Shown here piece by piece: positions 1 to 8,088 of a DNA stretch of 64,000 nt. Position 1 is the stretch's first letter; each line of letters opens with the position of its first letter. Source of the stretch: Lichenicoccus sp964247695 (GTDB lineage: Bacteria > Pseudomonadota > Alphaproteobacteria > Acetobacterales > Acetobacteraceae); contig CAXTVI010000007.1 of assembly GCA_964247695.1 (NCBI GenBank), positions 1 to 64,000 of the forward strand, in the 5' to 3' direction. The notes beneath the pieces were generated by a model. The model had not been told where the DNA came from. It worked only from the letters and a program-made list of their open reading frames with translations, and did no database searches. The position numbers were made by a program, and so were the translations under genes.

Positions 1-2
1 TC

Positions 3-467
3 GAGATCTGCGACGAAGGATTGCTTTGGCTCGATCCAGCCTTGCAGAAGAAGAACTATGCCGACGCCGAGGCCTATCTCCTAGCTCGTGCCAGCCAGTT
101 GCATAGCGCCGAATCGCTCGACCTCACGTCACCCGCGACTTTCTACGAGGACCCGTTCGAGAACAGCCGGGTGCCGGATCGCATCACCGTCACCGACCAC
201 GGCGTGATCCGCACCGGTGGCAGCCCTGCCCCAAAACGGGACCTGCTCCGAGCGCTTTCTCAGGGTCCGACTTTCCTGAACTTAAGGACGAAATTGTCGG
301 CCTCGCCGATCGCCAGGTATTTCGCCCGGTCGACCTGGCCCAGCGCCAGCACCGGCGGCAGCGTCCACACGCCTTTCGGCCAGTCGGCGGTATCGCGCGA
401 GTTGGCGTCCATCTCCGATGTGCCGACCAGCTTGAACCCGGCCTTCTCGATCAGCGCCGTCGCATAG
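3..467 (+). CDS. Unrecognised ORF, truncated by the window start
   Basis: An open frame enters from the left edge (E-I-C-D-E-G-L-L-W-L...) and has coding-like codon use up to about position 240. It then continues to a stop at 465-467, which lies deep inside the opposite-strand methyltransferase gene. I do not recognise the protein family. The last 70 or so residues are antisense to a well-supported gene and look like shadow sequence, so the natural 3' end was probably near 250 and may have been lost by a frameshift or rearrangement. The true start is outside the window. Confidence 0.35.
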   Translation, partial: EICDEGLLWLDPALQKKNYADAEAYLLARASQLHSAESLDLTSPATFYEDPFENSRVPDRITVTDHGVIRTGGSPAPKRDLLRALSQGPTFLNLRTKLSASPIARYFARSTWPSASTGGSVHTPFGQSAVSRELASISDVPTSLNPAFSISAVA

Positions 468-1078
468 TCCTGCCGCACATAGCCGTTCCCCGCCTCCGGG
501 TCCTGCGGCGTCCTGGTGTTGGCGCGATGGTCCTCGATCCCGAGGATGCCGCCCGGCTTCAACGCGCGGCGGATCGCCTCCAACATCTGCGGCGCGTCGC
601 CCGCTCCCATCCAGTTGTGCAGGTTGCGGAAGGTCAGCACGACGTCGGCGCTCCCGGGAGGCGCCAGATCGGGATGATGCGCCCCGAACACCGTGAGCTT
701 CACGCGGCCGTACACCTCCGGGTTCTGGTCGAGCATCTGCCTGAAGGCCGGCTTCAACTGGAACGCGGCCTCGTCCTTGTCGCCGTCCGCGGCACCCATG
801 GCGACGTAGTAGGTGCCGTGCGGGTGCAGGGCAGGGGCGAGGATCTGCGTCCAGTAGCCGCCGCCCGGCCAGATCTCGACCACCGTCGAACGCGGCTTCA
901 CGCCGAAGAAGGTGAGCTCCTCGACCGGGTGGCGGGCATCATCCCGCGTCTTGAACTTCTCGCTCCGGGTCGGGGCATCCACCGCACGCTGCAGGAAGCT
1001 CTCCGCGGCCGCGGCCGAGGTGCTGAGAAACGCGACCGCCCAGGCGGCGAGAATTCCCTGCCGCCTGGAAATCGGCAT
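260..1078 (-). CDS. Secreted class I SAM-dependent methyltransferase (COG4798-like)
   Basis: 272 residues from the ATG at 1078. The N-terminus carries an export signal with a twin-arginine-like SRRQGI motif followed by a hydrophobic stretch and AAAAES, so a periplasmic location is likely. The SAM-binding motif I is VVEIWPGGGYWTQIL, typical of the predicted methyltransferases grouped as COG4798. A later segment, VVLTFRNLHNW, fits motif III/IV. Substrate unknown. The ATG overlaps the stop of the small upstream ORF by one base (TGATG), which argues for this start over the GTG at 1090 and for translational coupling. Confidence 0.8.
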   Translation of the reverse strand: MPISRRQGILAAWAVAFLSTSAAAAESFLQRAVDAPTRSEKFKTRDDARHPVEELTFFGVKPRSTVVEIWPGGGYWTQILAPALHPHGTYYVAMGAADGDKDEAAFQLKPAFRQMLDQNPEVYGRVKLTVFGAHHPDLAPPGSADVVLTFRNLHNWMGAGDAPQMLEAIRRALKPGGILGIEDHRANTRTPQDPEAGNGYVRQDYATALIEKAGFKLVGTSEMDANSRDTADWPKGVWTLPPVLALGQVDRAKYLAIGEADNFVLKFRKVGP

Positions 1079-1290
1079 CACAGGCTGCACTCCGTCACGG
1101 TGCGACGCAGGGCGCCGGATGCGTCCCGCTGCATCAGGACGACCCGATAGAGCCGGCCGGGGCGTCTGTTCCCGAACAGGCCTGCCGGTCCATTGCCCGC
1201 GGTGACGGCGACCGCGGGCCCCGCCACCACTACGTCCTGCGGCGCAGACGCGTGCGTTGGCGTCGGCATGGCAGTGGGAACCAGCATCAT
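1078..1290 (-). CDS. Small hypothetical protein coupled to the methyltransferase
   Basis: 70 residues beginning MMLVPTAMP. A GAGGAG ribosome-binding site sits about 6 bases upstream of the ATG pair at 1290/1287, which is why I prefer it to the more distal start at 1317. The N-terminal half is rich in Ala, Pro and Val; the C-terminal half is basic (GNRRPGRLYRVVLMQRD). Its TGA is immediately reused by the ATG of the methyltransferase, so the two genes form an operon. No family recognised. The ribosome-binding site and the stop/start overlap are the evidence that it is real. Confidence 0.55.
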   Translation of the reverse strand: MMLVPTAMPTPTHASAPQDVVVAGPAVAVTAGNGPAGLFGNRRPGRLYRVVLMQRDASGALRRTVTECSL

Positions 1291-1389
1291 CGTTGTCTCC
1301 TCGCAGTAATTACGCACGCTACACGTGCCCGACGCGGCCGATGATGGAGCGCGTATGAGGATTTTGTCACTGGCAGGCGTGCCTAGGGC

Positions 1390-2562
1390 TCAGGCCGCCT
1401 CGCCGGCGACCCAGCCGCTCGCCCAGGCCCATTGGAAGTTGTAGCCGCCGAGCCAGCCGGTGACGTCCACCGCCTCGCCGATAACAAACAGGCCCGGCAC
1501 CGCATCGGACTGCATGGTGCGCGACGACAAGCCGCGCGTGTCGATGCCGCCGCCGGTGACCTCCGCCTTGGCGTAACCCTCCGTGCCGCTCGGGGTCAGG
1601 CGCCACGCGGTAAGCAGGGCGGCGAGCTGCTTCAGCAGTCGGTCCGGGATGTTGCCGATCTCCAGCGCCGGCAGGTGGCGCGCGGCGAGCGCCTGCGCCA
1701 GCCTAGCCGGCAGCAGCTCGGCGAGCACCGTCCTACCCTCGGCACGCGGCCGGGCACGCTTGCCGTCCAGCAGGAGCCGTGCGGCGTCCGGCAGCAGCTC
1801 GAGCGCGATCGGATCGCCCTCGCGCCAGTACGACGAGACCTGCAGGATCGCCGGACCCGACAGGCCACGATGGGTGAACAGCAGCGCCTCGCTGAAGCGG
1901 GTCCTGCCGCAGGACGCCGTCACCGGCAGGGACACGCCGCTGAGCGCGTGCATGATCGCCCCGTCCTCGCCGCCGAAGGTGAGCGGCACCAGGGCCGGCC
2001 GGATCGGTGTCAGCGCCAGCCCGAAGCGGGCTGCCACGTCGTGGGCGAAACCGGTTGCCCCCATCTTCGGGATCGACAGGCCGCCGGTCGCCAGCACCAG
2101 GCTCGCGGACGTCACGCTGCCGGTCTCGGTCTCGATGCGGTAGCGGTCGCTTCGGCTGATGTCGGTGATCCGGCAGCCGCAGCGCACGACGACGCCGCCC
2201 GCCTCGCACTCGGCCAGCAGCATCGACACCACCTGCCGGGCGGAGCCGTCGCAGAACAGCTGGCCGAGGGTCTTCTCGTGCCAGGCGATGGCGTGCCGCT
2301 GCAGCAGTGCCACGAAATCCTCCGGCCGGTAGCGGGCCAGCGCCGAGCGTGCGAAATGCGGATTGCCGGAGAGGAAGTTGTCCGGGCGCACCTCGCGGTT
2401 GGTGAAGTTGCAGCGCCCGCCGCCCGAGATCAGGATCTTCTTCCCCGGCTCGCCGGCATGGTCCAGCAGCAGAACGCGCCGGCCCCGCCGCCCGGCACTG
2501 ATCGCGCACATCAGGCCCGCAGCGCCCGCCCCAACGATCACGACGTCGAACGCTTCCATCAT
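1390..2562 (-). CDS. BaiN/HI0933-type FAD-dependent oxidoreductase
   Basis: About 390 residues from the tandem ATG at 2562/2559. The N-terminal dinucleotide-binding motif is VIVGAGAAGLMCAISAG. It is followed by the family signature GKKILISGGGRCNFTN and, at the C-terminus, GLFVIGEAVDVTGWLGGYN, where FAD contacts are completed. These three landmarks are diagnostic of the HI0933/YhiN/BaiN flavoprotein family (NAD(P)/FAD-dependent, cytosolic). The physiological substrate in proteobacteria is not established. It is transcribed divergently from the FAH-family gene, with about 100 bp between the two starts that must contain both promoters. Confidence 0.88.
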   Translation of the reverse strand: MMEAFDVVIVGAGAAGLMCAISAGRRGRRVLLLDHAGEPGKKILISGGGRCNFTNREVRPDNFLSGNPHFARSALARYRPEDFVALLQRHAIAWHEKTLGQLFCDGSARQVVSMLLAECEAGGVVVRCGCRITDISRSDRYRIETETGSVTSASLVLATGGLSIPKMGATGFAHDVAARFGLALTPIRPALVPLTFGGEDGAIMHALSGVSLPVTASCGRTRFSEALLFTHRGLSGPAILQVSSYWREGDPIALELLPDAARLLLDGKRARPRAEGRTVLAELLPARLAQALAARHLPALEIGNIPDRLLKQLAALLTAWRLTPSGTEGYAKAEVTGGGIDTRGLSSRTMQSDAVPGLFVIGEAVDVTGWLGGYNFQWAWASGWVAGEAA

Positions 2563-2662
2563 CGTCCCAAGCTCATCCGCGTCAGCCGATCCGCGTTCCA
2601 CGTCGACACGGCCGGCGGCCCTGCCATACTGGAACGTGGATCGGCCTGCCACGGGAGACATC

Positions 2663-3829
2663 ATGACACCGCACGACGTCCTGCCGCGCGATCACCAGAC
2701 CGCCAGCCTGCTCGGGCGGCTCTTTGACCCCGCGCTTGGCGGTCCCTGCATGGTGCATCTGCGTGGCGACCGGCTGGTCGATGTCACCGCGGCCGGGCCA
2801 ACGGTATCCGCGTTGCTGGAGCATGCCGATCCGGCCGCCGCCATCGCCGCGATCCCGGATGAACGCGCCTTCCCGCTGGCGGAGGTCATCGCCGACAGCC
2901 TCGCGCGCCGTGACGACCGGCCGCACCTGCTGGCGCCGTGCGACCTGCAGGCAATCAAGGCATGCGGCGTCACATTTGCCCGCTCCATGCTCGAGCGCGT
3001 CATCGAGGAGCGCGCCAAGGGCGACTACCGCGAGGCCGCCGCCATACGCGAAAAGGTGAGTGCTGCCATCGGCGGAGCGCTGGGCGAGGTCAAGGCAGGC
3101 TCCGAGGAAGCCGCCCGGGTGAAACAGGTGCTGATCGAGGGCGGCTACTGGTCGCAATATCTCGAGGTCGGGATCGGGCCGGACGCCGAGGTGTTCACCA
3201 AGTCTCCGGTGCTGTCTTCGGTCGGGCTGGGTGCCAAGATCGGCGTGCTGCGCGCGTCCTCGTGGAACAATCCCGAGCCGGAAGTGGTGCTGGCGGTGAA
3301 CTCGCGGGGCGAGGTGCGTGGCGCCACGCTGGGCAACGACGTCAATCTGCGCGACATCGAGGGCCGCAGCGCGCTGCTGCTCGGCAAGGCCAAGGACAAC
3401 AACGCCTCCTGCGCACTCGGCCCGTTCATCCGGCTGTTCGATGCGGGCTTCGGCATCGACGACGTGCGCCGCCTTGAACTCGAGCTGACCGTCACCGGCC
3501 AAGACGACAACTACATCCTGAACGGCAGCAGCTCGATGCGCGAGATCAGCCGCGACCCGCTCGACCTCGTGGCGCAGTCACTCGGGCGGCACCACCAATA
3601 TCCGGACGGCATGGTGCTGTTCCTCGGCACGCTGTTCGCGCCGACGCAGGATCGCGACCTTCCCGGCCAGGGTTTTACTCATAAGCCGGGAGACCGGGTC
3701 GAAATCGCGTCAGTGCCGCTCGGCCGGCTCGTCAATGTGGTGACCTACAGCGACGAGGCGCCCCCCTGGCAGTTCGGCATCGGCGCGCTGATGCGCAACC
3801 TTGCGGCGCGCGGATTGCTCGCGGCATGA
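2663..3829 (+). CDS. Fumarylacetoacetate hydrolase (FAH) family protein
   Basis: 388 residues from ATG 2663, with GGGAG just upstream. The C-terminal two thirds is the FAH fold: the metal-ligand region SSWNNPEPEVVLAVNSRG supplies the E-x-E pair, followed by GNDVNLRDIEGRSALLLGKAKDNN. The N-terminal roughly 100 residues form an extra domain, as in the FAH-like 2-keto-3-deoxy-sugar-acid dehydratases. A role in sugar-acid or aromatic catabolism is inferred; the exact substrate cannot be read from sequence. It is divergent from the BaiN-like gene. An 8-bp hairpin lies 18 bp after the stop. Confidence 0.8.
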   Translation: MTPHDVLPRDHQTASLLGRLFDPALGGPCMVHLRGDRLVDVTAAGPTVSALLEHADPAAAIAAIPDERAFPLAEVIADSLARRDDRPHLLAPCDLQAIKACGVTFARSMLERVIEERAKGDYREAAAIREKVSAAIGGALGEVKAGSEEAARVKQVLIEGGYWSQYLEVGIGPDAEVFTKSPVLSSVGLGAKIGVLRASSWNNPEPEVVLAVNSRGEVRGATLGNDVNLRDIEGRSALLLGKAKDNNASCALGPFIRLFDAGFGIDDVRRLELELTVTGQDDNYILNGSSSMREISRDPLDLVAQSLGRHHQYPDGMVLFLGTLFAPTQDRDLPGQGFTHKPGDRVEIASVPLGRLVNVVTYSDEAPPWQFGIGALMRNLAARGLLAA

Positions 3830-3846
3830 GCAAGGATCTGGTCAGA

Positions 3847-3869
3847 TCATCGGTTCTCCTGACCGATGA
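3847..3869 (+). terminator. Hairpin downstream of the FAH-family gene
   Basis: TCATCGGT and ACCGATGA form a perfect 8-bp stem with a 7-base loop, starting 18 bp after the stop codon. Only a weak pyrimidine run (CCTTCAATTC) follows, so it is a terminator-like hairpin rather than a textbook intrinsic terminator. Confidence 0.4.
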
Positions 3870-4222
3870 CCTTCAATTCGGGATATTGGAACGTTGCTTC
3901 GATAAACTCTCAGAGAAGCGTTTCGTCGACCGAGCGTGACCGAATCGCGCTGAGCCTCATGGACGTTTCAAGGCTCTTGTTCGCTGGATATCTATCGGAT
4001 GCCTTGTTGATCACATCTGTATGTCTTGCATCATGATCAAACGCAGCGGCGGTCGCAGCGCGCGAAGCTCGTCAAGCCCGAAGTTGTCGGAAGGGCCGGG
4101 GCAAATGAGTAAGCTTGCGCGATGCTCATGCAGTTCTCTTGTCACGACCGGAAGCGCTGATTGTCGTTGACGCGGGGATGGCTCCCTGGGCCATGATGGG
4201 AACTGCGGCCAAGGAACACACC
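3870..4222. other. Intergenic stretch with no recognised feature
   Basis: Roughly 350 bp between the FAH-family gene and cytochrome b561. I see no supported ORF, RNA gene or repeat. It has lower GC than its surroundings in the first half. The promoter of the cytochrome b561 gene must lie here but I could not place it. Confidence 0.4.
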
Positions 4223-4825
4223 ATGAGCACGAGGGTCGATCCCTTCTCGGTTCCGTCGGCCCGTGCGGCGGCAGAACCCGAACGTCGATACAATCCCACC
4301 GCGCAGGCGCTGCACTGGATCACCGCCCTGCTGATGTTCATCGTGGTCCCGCTGGCCTGGGTCATGGTGGCGCTGCCGGACGACGCTCCGTGGGGCGACA
4401 CCTTGTTCACGCTGCACAAGTCGGTCGGGCTGACGATCCTGGCGATCGTCGCCTTCCGGCTGGCCTGGCGTGCGACGCATCCGGCACCTCCGGAACCCTC
4501 GAGCCTGGCGCAGTGGGAGCGTGCCGCCGCCCGCCTGTCGCACTGGCTGCTCTACCTAATCCTCGTCGGCATGCCGGTGAGCGGCTATGTGATGTCGGCG
4601 GCAAACGGTCATGTGGGCACGTTGTTCGGCCTGTTCCCGCTGCCCGATCTGCCGAAGAGCAAACCGGTCTCGCATGCGGCGCACTGGGTGCATGTCGCCA
4701 CCGGTCAGTGGGCCGTCTATGCACTCATCGTGCTGCATCTCACGGCGACTGTCTGGCATGTCGTGGTCAGGCGCGACGCCGTGCTCGGCCGGATGCTGCC
4801 ACCAGTGGAGCACGATAGCGTCTGA
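4223..4825 (+). CDS. Cytochrome b561 family protein
   Basis: 200 residues from ATG 4223, preceded by AAGGA at about 8 bases. An ATG 108 bases upstream lacks this spacing and adds no recognisable sequence. Four hydrophobic segments carry the expected histidines: ALHWITALLMFIVV, LHKSVGLTILAIV, LSHWLLYLILVGMPVSGYV and HWVHVATGQWAVYALIVLH. These histidines are the likely ligands of two b-type haems. The family transfers electrons in the inner membrane, from quinol or to periplasmic acceptors; the partner here is unknown. The neighbouring Gfo/Idh/MocA gene converges on it with 12 bp between the stops. Confidence 0.88.
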   Translation: MSTRVDPFSVPSARAAAEPERRYNPTAQALHWITALLMFIVVPLAWVMVALPDDAPWGDTLFTLHKSVGLTILAIVAFRLAWRATHPAPPEPSSLAQWERAAARLSHWLLYLILVGMPVSGYVMSAANGHVGTLFGLFPLPDLPKSKPVSHAAHWVHVATGQWAVYALIVLHLTATVWHVVVRRDAVLGRMLPPVEHDSV

Positions 4826-4837
4826 GCCTGCGGCGGC

Positions 4838-5959
4838 TCAGGCGATCTCCAGCCAGCGCCGCTCGCGGGATGAGCGGATGGCGGCCTCGATGATCTTCTG
4901 GACTTCCCAGGCCTCGCGAAAATCCGGACCATTCGGCGCGCCCGAGCAAATGCCGGCCAGGAATTCCGCGACCTCGATCGTCTTGAGGTCGTTGAAGCCA
5001 AGCTGATGGCCGCCGGCGATGCAGAACAGGCTGTATGGCGTGTGCGCCGGTCCCGCCTCGATGCGCGTGAAGCCGGACCGGCCCGGCTCGCCGCCTGCCT
5101 TGAAGACCTGCAGCTCGTTCAGCCGCTCCTGGTTGAACGCGACCGATCCGCGGCTGCCGCTGATCTCGAAGGCGAGCTGCATCGAGCGCCCGGTCGCCGA
5201 CCAGTTCGCCTCGATGCTGCCCGCCATGCCGCGCTCGAAGCGCACCAGCAGGCGCGCCGCATCGTCCACCTCCACGGCACGCATCTCGCTCGATCCGAAT
5301 GCCACCGGACGCTGCTTCACCATCGTGTCGAGATCGGCCATCACCGCGCTGACCGGCCCGAGCAGATAGCACGCCATGCCGATGATGTGGCTGCCGATAT
5401 CGGCGATCGCGCCGCCGCCGCCGGCTGGATCGAGCCGCCAGCTGTACGGGATCGCCGGGTCCGACATGAAGCCTTCGGCATGGATACCGCGAAACCCGGT
5501 GATCTCGCCGAGCTCGCCCTGCTCGATCATGTCGCGGGCCAGCTTCAGGATCGGGTTCTTGATGTAGTTGAAGCCGGTCTGCGTCCGTATCCCCGCAGCT
5601 TCCGCCGCCTCGGTCATCACGCGCGCATCCTCGACGGACGGGGCGAGCGGCTTCTCGCAATGCACGTGCTTGCCGGCGGCGATCGCGGTCAGCGCCATCT
5701 CCCGGTGCAGCCTGTTCGGGGTGGTGATGGATACGATCTGCACCCGCTCGTCGGCCACCAGGGCGCGCCAGTCCGTGGTCGCCCGCGCGAAACCGTATTG
5801 CTGCCGGGCGCGCTCGGCAGCAACCCCGTCGATGTCGGCGACGACTTCCAGCACCGGCTGCGGCAGGTTCGGGAAGATGCCGGCGGCCGCGCGGTAGGCC
5901 AGCGCGTGGGTGCGGCCCATGAACCCGGTGCCGATGATGCCGATGCCGATCTTCTGCAT
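4838..5959 (-). CDS. Gfo/Idh/MocA family oxidoreductase
   Basis: 373 residues. The N-terminal Rossmann domain has GIIGTGFMGRTHALAY, and the family signature CEKPLAPS supplies the catalytic-loop Lys-Pro. The C-terminal alpha/beta domain includes GGGGAIADIGSHIIGMACYL, with the Asp and His typical of inositol or sugar dehydrogenases. It probably oxidises a sugar or cyclitol with NAD(P). It lies 24 bp downstream of, and on the same strand as, the large membrane protein gene, so co-transcription is possible. Specificity is unknown. Confidence 0.88.
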   Translation of the reverse strand: MQKIGIGIIGTGFMGRTHALAYRAAAGIFPNLPQPVLEVVADIDGVAAERARQQYGFARATTDWRALVADERVQIVSITTPNRLHREMALTAIAAGKHVHCEKPLAPSVEDARVMTEAAEAAGIRTQTGFNYIKNPILKLARDMIEQGELGEITGFRGIHAEGFMSDPAIPYSWRLDPAGGGGAIADIGSHIIGMACYLLGPVSAVMADLDTMVKQRPVAFGSSEMRAVEVDDAARLLVRFERGMAGSIEANWSATGRSMQLAFEISGSRGSVAFNQERLNELQVFKAGGEPGRSGFTRIEAGPAHTPYSLFCIAGGHQLGFNDLKTIEVAEFLAGICSGAPNGPDFREAWEVQKIIEAAIRSSRERRWLEIA

Positions 5960-5982
5960 GATCCTGGAGCCGCCGACCTGTT

Positions 5983-8088
5983 CTATTCCGGCATGAACTC
6001 TACCGAGCTCAGCCAGATGCCGAAACGCCGCGGGTCCGGCGTGTGGCCGAGATCGAGCGTGCTGGAAAGCGGGCCGGTGCGCAGCTCGACGATGACGGCG
6101 TGCTTTCGCCTGATCCAGTCGGCGGGCACCACCGCCTCGAACTCACCCATGGCGCGCCCGAGCGACCAGTCGGCAATCTTGCTGCCTCCCGCCCAGACCG
6201 ACACCGCGCGCCGCGGCGATGCGAGGCCGAGCCAGATCCGTGTCGGCATCGCGAGAGCCTCGATGCGGATGCGCACGGCTCCCGTCGGCTCCGGCTGCAG
6301 CTGGCCGCCCAGCAGTGCGGAGGACGCGTTGCTCCACAAGCCGGGAGCGCCGGGGAACGGCGCGCTCCAGCCGGACAGCAGGGCGCCGATCCCCGCTTCG
6401 CCGGCGCGCATCGGCAGGATCGTCGACATCGGCAGCGATCCGGGTTCGGTGGGCGGCAGCCCGTCGAGCAGCGATGACTGCCGGCTGCATACGATGAACG
6501 GCGCGAGCCTGCGGCAGTCCGTCCGGCTGTCGGGCAGCGCCACCACCAGCCTCTCGAAGCCCGGCAGGATGACGCGCACCTCCCCCGTCGCCGGACGGCT
6601 CCGCAGGGCGACCTCCGGAACACAGGCCTGTTCCCGCGACATACGCGCGGAATACATCGAGGCGATGGCGAGCCGCGACTGCGCCGCCAGCCAGAGCACG
6701 TCCATGTTCGATGCCAGGCCGCCACCGTTGCAGGGGAAGGTCGGCAGCACCGTAAGCAGGTCATGCGCGCGAAGGATCGCCGACAGACGCTGCTGGTCGA
6801 ACGGATACGCCACCGGCTGCACCAGGCTGTCGCGATCGACCCGGCGCAGTTCGCTGCCGTCGGCGACCTGCAGCAAGGCTGCCGCCAGCACCAGGGGGAT
6901 GCCGGCGCGCGGCAACAGGCGCAGTACCGCGAGCGTCGAGCCGATCAGCAGGACGTAGGAGACCGGCCAGAACAGCCGTCCGCTGCCGCGCACCTGCGCC
7001 AGCAGCAACGACGGGAACGGGATGTGCAGCAGCCTGGCATGCAGGAAGAAGATCCAGTTGGTGACGGCGACCGCCGCCAGCGTCACGCAGGCGACCAGCA
7101 GCCCGGGATGGCGCCGCACGGCCTGCGGCCAGCGGCGGCAGCCGGCGAGAGAAACCGCGATCAGGCCGAGCAGCCCGAGCCCGAGATACTGGTAGCCCTC
7201 CGCCTGCCCACCGGTGCCGTCCGCCGGGGTAAACGCGATTCCGGGGAACAGGCCGGACAGGGTCGGCCAGAACGGGCCGGCCAGGTTCATCGAGTAGAAG
7301 CCGTAGCCGCCATCGCTGCCGTTGCCCCAGTATCCCAGCACTTGCCCGGCCAGCAGCACCAGCGCGCTGGAAACCGTCCAGCCGAGGAAGCTGCCGCGCC
7401 AGCGCGGATCGCCCCGGAGCCACAGGGTGAGCGGTGCCCCCAGCAATACCCAGCTCGCCATCAGCATCAGGTAGGGGTGGATCAACAGCAGCACGACCGG
7501 CAGGGCGCACCCCGCCACCCGCGCCGCCCGGCTGCCGCGCACGATCCGGAAATAGAGCCCGAGCGCCACCAGCAGAACCCAGTGGGCACTCAATCCAGTG
7601 TGCCAGAGCCTGTGCAGGAAGCTCGGCATCGAGGCCGCCGTGAGGGCCACCGCCACACCCGGAAGCCAGCGCCGCTCGCCGGCGCCGCGTAGGGCGAACA
7701 ATGCCGCGACAGGCTGCAGGAGCCAGCTCATCGCCTGGAACAAGGTCAGCGATTGCGCGAAGGGCGGCAGCAGCGGCCTGAGCAGCTTGCAGAACACGGT
7801 CAGCAGCGGAATGCTGTCGGTCAGCGCGATGTTGACGCCGCCCGGGGCATCGAGGCCGCGCGCAACCAGCAGCGTGCGCAACGACCGGAAGGAGAAATCC
7901 CCGGGCTGTGCGAAGAACCACGGCTGCGCGAAGAAATAGATCTGGCCCATCGCGTGCTGCGCGAAGTCGGGTTCGGGCGGGGCTCCCGGCGGCAGGCTAC
8001 CGGCGAGGGCCCAGTGCGGGAACACCTGCAGCACGAAGGCCGACCCGATCAGCAGCGCCGTCAGGTAGGCAGCAGGCCGCCTAGTCAG
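5983..8088 (-). CDS. Large multipass membrane protein (DUF6311-like), probable CTG start
   Basis: About 680-700 residues. The N-terminal 60% is strongly hydrophobic with roughly ten membrane segments (for example GCALPVVLLLIHPYLMLMASW); the C-terminal 250 residues are mostly soluble. The layout resembles the DUF6311 family of glycosyltransferase-like membrane proteins, a comparison made from memory. The first canonical start is GTG at 8034, but the same frame is open upstream and encodes a clear extra membrane segment (AAYLTALLIGSAFVLQVF). The only suitably placed start is CTG at 8088, whose TG is shared with the TGA of the upstream exporter gene (CTGA), just like a usual ATGA coupling. I therefore extend the gene to 8088. 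Confidence 0.7.
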   Translation of the reverse strand: MTRRPAAYLTALLIGSAFVLQVFPHWALAGSLPPGAPPEPDFAQHAMGQIYFFAQPWFFAQPGDFSFRSLRTLLVARGLDAPGGVNIALTDSIPLLTVFCKLLRPLLPPFAQSLTLFQAMSWLLQPVAALFALRGAGERRWLPGVAVALTAASMPSFLHRLWHTGLSAHWVLLVALGLYFRIVRGSRAARVAGCALPVVLLLIHPYLMLMASWVLLGAPLTLWLRGDPRWRGSFLGWTVSSALVLLAGQVLGYWGNGSDGGYGFYSMNLAGPFWPTLSGLFPGIAFTPADGTGGQAEGYQYLGLGLLGLIAVSLAGCRRWPQAVRRHPGLLVACVTLAAVAVTNWIFFLHARLLHIPFPSLLLAQVRGSGRLFWPVSYVLLIGSTLAVLRLLPRAGIPLVLAAALLQVADGSELRRVDRDSLVQPVAYPFDQQRLSAILRAHDLLTVLPTFPCNGGGLASNMDVLWLAAQSRLAIASMYSARMSREQACVPEVALRSRPATGEVRVILPGFERLVVALPDSRTDCRRLAPFIVCSRQSSLLDGLPPTEPGSLPMSTILPMRAGEAGIGALLSGWSAPFPGAPGLWSNASSALLGGQLQPEPTGAVRIRIEALAMPTRIWLGLASPRRAVSVWAGGSKIADWSLGRAMGEFEAVVPADWIRRKHAVIVELRTGPLSSTLDLGHTPDPRRFGIWLSSVEFMPE

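Noticed and set aside
2363..2662. 100-codon N-terminal extension of the FAH-family gene
   Set aside because: That stretch is antisense to the BaiN-like gene, and ATG 2663 has its own ribosome-binding site.
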